A stretch of DNA of 24,282 nt, from positions 380,397-404,678 of the forward strand of contig BFEA01000212.1 of assembly GCA_003427395.1 (NCBI GenBank), written 5' to 3'. This document shows, piece after piece, positions 17,605 through 24,282 of the stretch; positions within the stretch are counted from its first letter, which is position 1, and every line of letters begins with the position of its first letter. Source of the stretch: Chara braunii (taxonomy: Eukaryota; Streptophyta; Charophyceae; Charales; Characeae). The notes beneath the pieces are model-generated. The model was not told where the DNA came from and made no database searches. It saw only the letters and a list, made by a program, of their open reading frames with translations. A program made the translations under genes and the position numbers.

Positions 17605-18062
17605 GTTTGGGCGGAGGCCAGGAGTACTTACCTGCAGNGCCNTTGCTCCAGCTTCGTCTTCGAGGTANCTGCAGCACAGCGCCCACATCACAGGTTAGTA
17701 TCTGGTTCGTAACAGTGAGAGAGAGAGTCTTCTTCTTCCTCTTCTCAGTCCACCATCTTCTTCTCTCCCTCTCAACATCTGACTTCTCTGCATCTGCAGA
17801 CTGCGAGAGAAGAGAGACAGAGCTTGGTGACATTGGATCCAGACTCGACTTTTGGGGGCTTCAGACAAGGCAACGAGGGATTATTTGGGATTGGTGACCA
17901 AGACTTGGTGTTAACGACATTCCCATCACTCTCCCTCCTTTAGTCTGTTCCCTACCTCTTCGTCTGTGTATGTCTGAACCTGGCGCTTCTTCCTGTGTAC
18001 AGCGCCAGGCTCCCTCACACTCGGTGATGGGTATGATGCGTGTTTGGTCTGGGTTCAAACAT
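17605..18062 (-). repeat. Dispersed repeat, copy B
   Basis: Inverted, diverged copy of 3886-4490, lacking the long CT/CA expansions. Read on the minus strand it has the CCTGGCGCTGT block, the ACAGACGAAGAGG block, an acceptor-like tctcttctctcgcag followed by an open stretch (SADAEKSDVERERRRWW), a T/C microsatellite remnant, then the 37-nt core and donor. Three N bases fall in the core region. Confidence 0.8.
17632..17668 (-). other. Candidate 37-nt micro-exon, copy B
   Basis: On the minus strand, an acceptor-like gctgtgctgcag precedes and a donor GTAAGT follows (CTGCAG/GTAAGT). The frame matching copy A reads Y-L-E-D-E-A-G-A-x-A-L-Q, against YTEDGAGAMAPQ in copy A. Two ambiguous bases prevent a full reading. 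Confidence 0.4.
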
Positions 18063-18941
18063 TGATTGGGCTTGTTATCAGTATTCTAGCATTCTGCTTT
18101 GCTACTTGTTACTACGTGAGTGAGGTCAGTCCTTGTCAGGTCAGTCCTTGTATCAAAGTCTTCCCTGCGCTATTCAGCACCTTTAGTATGTATGAGAATG
18201 CACATTGTCTGTCGAGATTCTACTCGCACTGCATTGTCCATTCTGTCCTTTTTATCACATTGCAGATCCTCGGTTATTACGTACATGGCATATCTGTGCA
18301 TGCACCCTGATCTGACACGTGTGCGGGGACCAAAAAGCTAGTTAGTCTTTATTGGTTGATTAGGACATACTAGTTAGACCCCAAAATCACGATCTTGACC
18401 TCACTACCGAAAATCAAAATTTTTTTCTTTTCTTGGATTTTATTTTCTCGCTATTCTGTTGTGGAAAATCGCAAAATCGCAACATCTGAAATTCCCATTT
18501 TCGTTTTTCTTCTGAAAATTTGAAATTTCGCTGTTGAAAATCCGGAATATTTTTCTTTTAAAAAATTTCGATTTCTTGTTGCATTTCCCGTTACTTAGAA
18601 ATTCGGAATATTTTCTTTTCTGAAATTCGTTTTCTGAAAACGGTACGGGAAATACCTCCTGCAGTATTATTTTCCAAACTGCGAATATTCTCATCGGAAT
18701 AAATTCAAATATTTGTCATTTCGGTTCGGAATTTTTTTCGCAGTTCTGGGATTCTGTCGTTCAGTTCTACAAATCATTGGCAGTCTAAAGTCGAAATTTT
18801 TCTTTCAGTGATCATTTCACACTTCGAGGTTGGGAGACCTACCGAACTTGCAAAAATCGGGATTTTTTTTTTTTTTTTTCTCGAAAGTTTTTGCAAAGTT
18901 CAAACTTTTCTTGTTTGATTAGTGGCTCCTTATCGAAGTGA
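18063..18941. other. Leader of plus-strand Ty3 element, AT-rich
   Basis: No gene is visible. From about 18400 to 18900 the DNA is markedly AT-rich, with loosely repeated gaaatttcg/aaaatcgc/ggaatatttt words and a T17 run at 18863-18879. If the 5' LTR of the downstream Ty3 element survives it should be here, but no second LTR copy exists in the window to define it. Confidence 0.45.
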
Positions 18942-19051
18942 TTGGTCGGGCGATTATCCCACCCACCCCTCCCCACCTATGTTGTTGCCATCTCTCGCCT
19001 TTCCGTTTCTGTTGGTATCCGGGTACCCCCTGTGGCGGCATTGGTGAGTTG

Positions 19052-19190
19052 CCACGTCAGCAGGCCACGTCAGCAGACCATGTCAGCAGGCCACGTTAGC
19101 AGACTACGTCAGTACGTCAGCAGGCCACGTCAGCAGGCTACATCAGCAGACCACGTCAACAGGACACGTCAGCAGTGCCACGTCAGCAGC
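19052..19190 (+). repeat. 13-bp CCACGTCAGCAGG array
   Basis: About eleven head-to-tail units of ccacgtcagcag(g/a) with scattered substitutions and one shortened unit. Each good unit contains CCACGTCA, the complement of TGACGTGG, an ACGT-core site of the type bound by plant and animal bZIP factors. It lies just before the gag start. It is translated in the long upstream open frame as HVSRPRQQ-like repeats, but that frame is probably leader, not protein. Confidence 0.93.
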
Positions 19191-19227
19191 AAGGGATACC
19201 ACATCAACAGGCCCCCGCCCGGTCTAT

Positions 19228-19331
19228 GCTGTTGCGATCTCAAACAACAGTCATGGACCAGAGGCCCGGGGAAGCAGACGCTGTTGCGATCTCAAACAAC
19301 AGTCATGGACCAGAGGCCCGGGGAAGCAGAC
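19228..19331 (+). repeat. 52-bp tandem duplication over gag start
   Basis: Two identical 52-bp copies (19228-19279 and 19280-19331) each contain an ATG followed by DQRPGEAD codons. As 52 is not a multiple of three, only the second ATG (19305) is in frame with Gag. The first (19253) leads into a 46-codon dead-end frame. Confidence 0.95.
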
Positions 19332-20660
19332 GAGGCCTATCAGGCTCGCATGCTGGCCTGGAGTACCGAGACAAAGAAACGGGCAGATGACGCTGCAGCA
19401 GCAGCGAAGAAGAAGGCCGAGTATGCCGAGCAGGCACGTCTGCTGGCACTTGAACAACAGCGCCAGCATGACGAGGCAGCAGCAAGGGCTGCCGATGAAG
19501 AAAGGAACCAGCGTCGAGAGAAGATATTTACCGGAGAGCGGGCGTTACTGACAATGGCAGCGGAATGGCGAACCGAAGCGGAGGATGGTAAGTTGGAGGA
19601 TAGCGCAAACAAGATCGCGCTCCTCCTCTCGCACCTCACAGATCTCCTCGCAACCTGCATTACACAGCAGGTGGAGATCCTCGGTCTCGACACCTCGCTA
19701 GCTCACGTCCAAGACCGCCTTCAACGGTTGGAGCAGCGACCAGTCGCCGCCGCCGACGCAAGCTCTTCCAACACTGCCGACCGCCTCAATGCATTGGAGA
19801 TGGACGTCGGCTCACTCAAGGATGGCGTGCAATTACAGCAGACTGCAACGCAACAGTTGCAACGACGGATCTGCACTACCTCCACCACCTCGAGTTCAGA
19901 ACCGCGCGAGACAACTCCAAAGTTCGACGGGCAGGAGATCTTCTGCGACTCAATGAAGACAGATTCGATTCCATGGTTTCGCAAGTTCGAGCTCACGCTG
20001 CAGCTCCACAACGTCAAGGAACTCAAGCACCACGCATACTTGTACTCTCGCTCAGGGGGCGCGTGTCAGGCTTGGTTGGACAACCTGTTGTCCAAGTACG
20101 GAGTGGTAGCCAACGACTTGCACACCAAGATCAATTGGAATGATCTGAAGGCAGCGTGGCACAAGCGGTTCCAGGTGGGGCCGCCGGAGATCAAAGCCAT
20201 GGACAAGCTCATGGTCTTCGAGCAAGGCACGCTGTCGAGTACGGACGGGATCGCCGAGTACCAACGCTTGACGTCAGTCCCAGACATCCAGATGGGCTTC
20301 AAGGCCATTCGCCACTACTTTGTCTCAAGGTCATGTCCGACATTAAGCAATGCCCTGACTCATGTCGAGGGCACCTTGACGACGACGGCGGAGTTGTTCG
20401 ACAAGGCTGCGCAGATCATTATCACGAACAAGGAGGCCAAGAACCTCCGTTCATCTGCGTCAGGCCCGAGCAGGGACCAGCATCGGCCAAGAGTGGCCAT
20501 GGTCGCAGCGGCAGCGCTGTTGGACCAAACCAGCGAGGCTGTATCTGCGAGTGAAGGGGAGAGATTCGCAGCCGCCCGGGAAGGTGGCCGCCCCGGCAGA
20601 GGCCGAGGACGCGGCAAGACGAAGACACACACCGCATCTAGCCCCGGGCCCGGTGCATGA
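19305..20660 (+). CDS. Ty3 Gag polyprotein
   Basis: The frame is open from 18942, but ATG 19305 is preferred: upstream codons are the 13-bp repeat array and the duplicated start region. The 451 residues begin MDQRPGEADEAYQARM, then a long Ala/Glu/Lys-rich coiled coil, then a Gag capsid region (PKFDGQEIFCDSM, SIPWFRKFELTLQLHNV, GGACQAWLDNLLSKYG, DLKAAWHKRFQVGPPE). The C-terminus is Arg/Gly-rich (GRPGRGRGRGKTKT) and has no CCHC zinc knuckle, so nucleic-acid binding may rest on the RG tail. Gag would form the particle. It ends in an ATGA overlap with the next ORF. Confidence 0.85.
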   Translation: MDQRPGEADEAYQARMLAWSTETKKRADDAAAAAKKKAEYAEQARLLALEQQRQHDEAAARAADEERNQRREKIFTGERALLTMAAEWRTEAEDGKLEDSANKIALLLSHLTDLLATCITQQVEILGLDTSLAHVQDRLQRLEQRPVAAADASSSNTADRLNALEMDVGSLKDGVQLQQTATQQLQRRICTTSTTSSSEPRETTPKFDGQEIFCDSMKTDSIPWFRKFELTLQLHNVKELKHHAYLYSRSGGACQAWLDNLLSKYGVVANDLHTKINWNDLKAAWHKRFQVGPPEIKAMDKLMVFEQGTLSSTDGIAEYQRLTSVPDIQMGFKAIRHYFVSRSCPTLSNALTHVEGTLTTTAELFDKAAQIIITNKEAKNLRSSASGPSRDQHRPRVAMVAAAALLDQTSEAVSASEGERFAAAREGGRPGRGRGRGKTKTHTASSPGPGA

Positions 20661-21355
20661 GCTCAGACAAGCCCATGGACCCAGTATGGCATCTCCGAGC
20701 AAGCCTTCAAGGCGCGCGAGAGATTCCACTTTTGCCTTTGGTGCAACAACGATCTTCATTAGACGCAGGGTTGCCCATTGAAAGGCAAGGGCAAACAGGG
20801 AAACTGAGCACCGCTGAGAGTGACTCGACAACACTCTTGACGCCTTCGGAACCGGTTTCTTTGCGAGTAACCGGCCTTCATTCCGAGGCGCACGCGGAAG
20901 TCGATAGTCCTCTTCTACTTTCTTTTGAGGACTATGCTGCCCGGCTCGTTCCTACGCTGGGTACTCAAGCTCAAGGACAAGGAGTGTGTGCGGTTTCTTA
21001 TCCGTCCGGCGACGGCGACATATCGTCTTCAAGTGGTTCTTCACGGGATTCGGCGCGCGAGTTCAACATAGAGGTATTGGACCCGCTCACGTCCAAGGAC
21101 TTTGCATGGCTTCCTCTCCCGACCACAGGCTGTTTGTCGGGACCGCAATGCGCAGCACTTAACGCTCATCTCCACACTTACTTATCCTTCTATGCACCAC
21201 CAACTTCGCCGACGGATGACGAAGTTGCGGTGGGGGACATCCTTGCGTATACTACCAAGGTGGCCCGTGAGTTTCGCTCATGTATGTCCGCATTCAGGTT
21301 GGGCAAGCGTCCTGCAACGCTTTGCTGGATAGCTGCGCGTCTCGCAACTTCATGA
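20657..21355 (+). CDS. Linker ORF between Gag and protease
   Basis: This 232-codon frame starts in the ATGA that ends gag, so it could be reached by reinitiation or by a -1 shift. It is Ser/Thr/Pro-rich with acidic patches (LLLSFEDYAARLVP) and no recognised domain. It is the expected N-terminal part of pol ahead of protease. From about 21275 the true protease frame is a different one, so the last 25 or so residues are out of frame and a small indel lies close to 21275. Confidence 0.6.
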   Translation: MSSDKPMDPVWHLRASLQGAREIPLLPLVQQRSSLDAGLPIERQGQTGKLSTAESDSTTLLTPSEPVSLRVTGLHSEAHAEVDSPLLLSFEDYAARLVPTLGTQAQGQGVCAVSYPSGDGDISSSSGSSRDSAREFNIEVLDPLTSKDFAWLPLPTTGCLSGPQCAALNAHLHTYLSFYAPPTSPTDDEVAVGDILAYTTKVAREFRSCMSAFRLGKRPATLCWIAARLATS

Positions 21356-21936
21356 GCCAATCCTTAATGCAAAGGGCTGGCCTTGGCGCACAAGTTCGAA
21401 GGAAGGCAAACCCGACGGCGATCAAGTTGGCGGATGGAAAGACGCAACAACTTCTCGACCGTTACATCGAGGCCGTACCGGTCTACTTCGCACCTCATGC
21501 ATGCGAACCGGTGACATTCGATATTCTCGACACGGACTTTGACATCATTCTGGGAATGCCTTGGCTTGCAAGTGCGGATCACACGGTCAACTTCCATCGG
21601 CGGACTCTTAGCGTTCGCGACGCCTTCGGCGCGGAAGTGGCGTGTACTATTCCTCTACCGCACACTTCGGCCCGGTGCCAAGTGCTGACGGCCAAATCAT
21701 TCCGGGCGACTTGCGCTTACGAGCAGCCCGAGGAGATCGGCCTATGTTTCTTACGGACGGTCGCGGTAGCGGACTCTTCACCCACGGACTTGTCCTCGGA
21801 CCCCCGTGTGGTGCGGTTGCTGGACGAGTTCGCCGACATTTTCGAGTCACCTACCGGTGTGGTGCCGGATCCATCGATCTCTCACGAGATCATTCTTGAG
21901 GCCGGTGCCGTGCCGCCGAAGGGTTGCATCTATTAG
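21280..21936 (+). pseudogene. Ty3 aspartic protease and RT entry
   Basis: A retropepsin fold is recognisable: VRIQVGQASCNALLDSCASRNF, where the catalytic triplet reads D-S-C instead of D-S-G, then FDILDTDFDIILGMPWLA, the conserved strand before the second half. The C-terminal part is the approach to RT (FESPTGVVPD, AGAVPPKGCIY). A TAG at 21934-21936 breaks the frame exactly at the RT entry, where these elements normally have an Arg before MSxEEL. The first ATG (21280) lies at the frameshift and is not a native start. Confidence 0.85.
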
Positions 21937-23442
21937 ATGAGCGAGGAGGAACTTGAGGTCCTCCGCGCACAACTCGATGATTTGCTGGCCAAGGGCTGGA
22001 TCCGCCCTAGCAGCTCCCTATATGGAGCACCAGTTCTCTTCGTCAGGAAGAAGAACAAGGATCTACGATTGTGTATCGACTACTGCAAGCTCAACGCGCA
22101 AACTGTCAAGAATGCGGGGCCTCTTCCTCGCATCGACGATCTTCTTGAGCGACTGGGCGGTGCGAAGTATTTTTCCAAGTTGGATTTGAAATCGGGATAT
22201 CATCAAATCTCGATCCAGTCGAACGATCGCTACAAGACCGCATTCAAGACGCGGTCCAGGCATTTTGAGTGGGTGGTCATGCCTTTTGGCCTCACCAACG
22301 CCCCGGCGACCTTTCAGGCGGCCATGACCAATGAGTTTCGTGCAATGTTGGACCGGTTTGTGCTGGTCTACTTAGACGATATTCTCGTCTATAGCCGGTC
22401 ATTGGAGGATCATCTTGGGCATCTTCGACGAGTGTTGGAGACGCTCCGCCGCGCCAAGTACAAGGCCAACCGCGACAAGTGTGAATTTGTCCGGCAAGAG
22501 CTGGAATACTTGGGCCATTTTGTCACACCAGAGGGCATTAGTCCGCTATCGGACAAGATTCAGGCCGTCCAGGAGTGGCCGGAGCCTCGGAACGTCACGG
22601 ATGTTCACTCGTTCCTCGGTCTTACCGGCTACTATCAGCGCTTCATCAAAGGCTACTCCAAGATCCCGGCCCACTTGAACAAGCTTCAGTGCGAGGATCG
22701 ACCGTTTGACTTCGGAGAGGAGGCGCGAGGATCATTCTTTGCTCTCAAAGTCGCGCTATTGTCTGCGGAGGTCTTGCGGATATACGACCCGCTCACGCCT
22801 ACGCGCGTCACTATGGATGCGTCAGGCTATGGCATTGGTGCAGTCCTCGAGCAACATGATGGCGTGGACTGGCACCCGGTCGAGTATTTCAGCACGAAAG
22901 TGCCCATCGTGCATTCCATTGACGATGCACGCAAGAAGGAGCTCCTCGCCTTCGTCCACACGCTCAAGCGCTGGTGGCACTTCCTCCTTGGTCGAAGCCA
23001 ATTTCGATGGGTAACGGACAACAATCCGTTGGTCTTCTATAAGACCCAAGACACCGTCAACAACACCATCGCACGATGGACGACTTTCATCGACCAGTTC
23101 GACTTCTTTCTCAATCACATTTCCGGGAAGTCGAACCGTTTTGCGGATGCTCTTTCACGGCGTCCGGATCATTGTACCGCAGTCTACTCAACCTTTGAGA
23201 TCGACGATGACCTGCGGAACAGATTCGTCCGCGGCTACCAAGCCGACCCCGAGTTTCGCGACAAGTACGCAAATTGCTCCTCTCCTAATCCGGCCCCTTC
23301 TCACTACCGGATCCAAGAGGGGTACTTGCTTGTCCACACGCGGGGGAAGGACCTCCTTTGCGTACCGAGTGATCCTCACTTGCGTACACGGCTTCTTGGT
23401 GAGCTCCACGACGCTCCCGCCACTAGACATTTTGGTGAGTAA
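21937..23442 (+). CDS. Ty3 reverse transcriptase and RNase H
   Basis: 501 codons in the same frame as protease, after one TAG. RT: MSEEELEVLRAQ at the start, LDLKSGYHQ at 83-90 (motif A Asp), MPFGLTNAPATFQ at 115-127, YLDD at 145-148, YLGHFVTPEG near 191, SFLGLTGYYQRF near 225. RNase H: MDASGYGIGAVL (Asp 294), Glu 335 in RKKELLAF, TDNNPL (Asp 361) and ADALSR (Asp 404). All catalytic positions are intact. The final residues, ELHDAPATRHFGE, are the first half of the integrase HHCC finger, after which the element stops. It copies the element RNA into cDNA and removes the template strand. Confidence 0.95.
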   Translation: MSEEELEVLRAQLDDLLAKGWIRPSSSLYGAPVLFVRKKNKDLRLCIDYCKLNAQTVKNAGPLPRIDDLLERLGGAKYFSKLDLKSGYHQISIQSNDRYKTAFKTRSRHFEWVVMPFGLTNAPATFQAAMTNEFRAMLDRFVLVYLDDILVYSRSLEDHLGHLRRVLETLRRAKYKANRDKCEFVRQELEYLGHFVTPEGISPLSDKIQAVQEWPEPRNVTDVHSFLGLTGYYQRFIKGYSKIPAHLNKLQCEDRPFDFGEEARGSFFALKVALLSAEVLRIYDPLTPTRVTMDASGYGIGAVLEQHDGVDWHPVEYFSTKVPIVHSIDDARKKELLAFVHTLKRWWHFLLGRSQFRWVTDNNPLVFYKTQDTVNNTIARWTTFIDQFDFFLNHISGKSNRFADALSRRPDHCTAVYSTFEIDDDLRNRFVRGYQADPEFRDKYANCSSPNPAPSHYRIQEGYLLVHTRGKDLLCVPSDPHLRTRLLGELHDAPATRHFGE

Positions 23443-23789
23443 AGGCCCTTAGGGCCACTGCACGTATTCCTAAGAAAAGAAAAAAATAGAGAAAAGAAAA
23501 GAAAAGCGAGAAAACAGAGAAATAGTGACCCATAACCAGCATGCACAGACCTGAATTCGAATCCAGACTATATTTTCTCTGCCCACCCTTAATGAGGACA
23601 AGTTTGAAGTGTATCTCTGCATGACGTCCGGTCGTGGCTAATATGCTGTTGGGATCCTTCCGAAAGAGGCTGGACACATCGAGGACACTTTTGTTTTCTA
23701 CTTTTTTAATGTGGCGCATCACTTGTGCGTGCCTGCATGCGCGTGCAGCACCCCGCCCATGAGATGTGCTGCAAGTATGATTCGAACAC

Positions 23790-23790
<1 letters not shown>
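23443..23790. other. Unannotated stretch beyond Ty3 breakpoint
   Basis: No gene is visible. An A/G-rich run (aagaaaagaaaaaaatagag) lies at about 23471-23520. The sequence shows no similarity to integrase. Confidence 0.5.

Positions 23791-23865
<75 letters not shown>
23791..23865. repeat. CT/CA compound microsatellite
   Basis: (TC)n at 23791-23812 switches to (AC)n at 23812-23865 with a short TATA interruption at the end. It has the same CT-to-CA order as the arrays at 4253-4389. Confidence 0.97.
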
Positions 23866-23875
<10 letters not shown>

Positions 23876-23922
23876 TGCGAGTTTCTGCTTTCATACCTAC
23901 GACGACAGTCAGCTCTGTACTC

Positions 23923-24162
23923 ATGTACGGCACCCTGACATGTCGTGTCCAATTTGTAGACGGGCTAGAACGGCAGTGCCTCTATAATTGTGGTCGACGT
24001 GCCTCCGTGTTCCTAGCATGTAGGAGCCACGTTGCCTGTGACATCTGTCTGCGCCGTGCCATTCGATGCAGCAACTGTGACTGTGAAAACTGGATGCGGT
24101 GCTTCCACAGTCCACACCCGAACCGGTCCTGTCCGGTCTGTAGGGATGGTCACTTACCATAG
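23923..24162 (+). pseudogene. RING-finger ORF, probably frameshifted
   Basis: The ORF from ATG 23923 encodes 79 residues ending in a RING-like pattern: LACRSHVACDICLRRA (C-x2-H-x2-C-x2-C), two Cys pairs in the middle, and CPVCRDGHLP at the end, typical of the last RING pair. The expected first pair is missing from this frame. It occurs in the neighbouring frame from ATG 23940 (MSCPICRRARTAVPL, then TAA at 23985). A one-base indel near 23980-23986 would explain this; a sequencing error is possible. RING fingers bind zinc and usually act in E3 ubiquitin ligases. The open frame continues upstream into the microsatellite, which is not coding. It may be a terminal exon or a captured fragment. Confidence 0.55.
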
Positions 24163-24282
24163 GCAATAACTGCTCCTTGACTCAAAATCTTGTCCAACCC
24201 AAACACCAATGAACCTCATGTGCTATTCCAGCGGTGAGTGTTTAGAATTCTGCGAAGCCCATCATATACCTCTCGCCTGCCC

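Larger units (their letters stand above)
18942..23442 (+). mobile_element. Truncated Ty3/gypsy element
   Basis: The order is Gag (19305-20660), a linker ORF (20657-21355), protease (21280-21936), RT and RNase H (21937-23442). It is cut inside the integrase zinc finger, with no integrase core and no 3' LTR. RT and RNase H catalytic residues are all present. Damage is limited to one frameshift, one stop and a 52-bp duplication, so it is younger than the minus-strand chromovirus. The left limit is nominal: the first open codon, not a mapped LTR edge. Confidence 0.92.

Noticed and set aside
19052-19190. CRISPR-like array
   Set aside because: Units are contiguous 13-mers without spacers, in eukaryotic DNA.
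23550-23570. Box B-like aattcgaatcc followed or preceded by an A/G-rich tract, suggesting a SINE
   Set aside because: No box A at the right distance and no second copy in the window.

Overview
This is a eukaryotic, repeat-dominated window. It shows consensus spliceosomal signals, long CA/CT microsatellites, two Ty3/gypsy-type retroelements (one with an integrase chromodomain), a TIR transposon-like unit and a third, unusual reverse-transcriptase element. Single N bases at 4301, 17638, 17642 and 17668 suggest a draft genome assembly. A plant or streptophyte alga is the likeliest host, because of the chromovirus and the plant-type Ty3 layout. That is inference; no host gene here proves it.

Layout. 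1-3.4 kb has no convincing full gene, only weak signs of one: a TATA box at 1231, a clean 78-nt exon-like segment at 1835-1912 and a signal-peptide-like ORF at 2203. 3.4-5.6 kb holds a GCGCA cluster, a dispersed repeat with a 37-nt exon-like core (3886-4490), microsatellites and a hairpin. 5.66-10.82 kb is a decayed chromovirus on the minus strand, with recognisable Gag, protease, RT, RNase H, integrase and chromodomain, broken by many frameshifts and stops. 11.02-11.11 kb is a palindromic GAACGCG cluster. 11.15-12.57 kb is a unit with nearly identical 246-bp terminal inverted repeats, a 12-bp satellite and gene-like fragments.

12.7-16.87 kb is the most interesting part. It holds a retroelement with one long ORF (13256-16156) encoding an RT with PMG and YMDD motifs that is neither Ty3, Ty1 nor LINE-like and has no visible endonuclease. 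The ORF is interrupted only by two in-frame TGA codons. A 128-bp direct repeat with one mismatch lies on each side, like the pseudo-LTRs of Penelope-like elements. 17.16-17.40 kb is a minisatellite. 17.6-18.06 kb is an inverted second copy of the 3.9-4.5 kb repeat, including the 37-nt exon-like core.

18.9-23.44 kb is a plus-strand Ty3/gypsy element with Gag, protease and intact RT/RNase H motifs, cut off inside the integrase zinc finger. Its leader carries about eleven 13-bp repeats built on an ACGT-core bZIP-like site. The last 0.8 kb holds a CT/CA microsatellite and a small RING-finger ORF that looks frameshifted.

No element here looks fully autonomous. The window reads as a nest of elements of different ages. 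The chromovirus is oldest by its damage. The TIR unit and the flanking repeats of the 12.7-16.9 kb element look young by their high internal identity.
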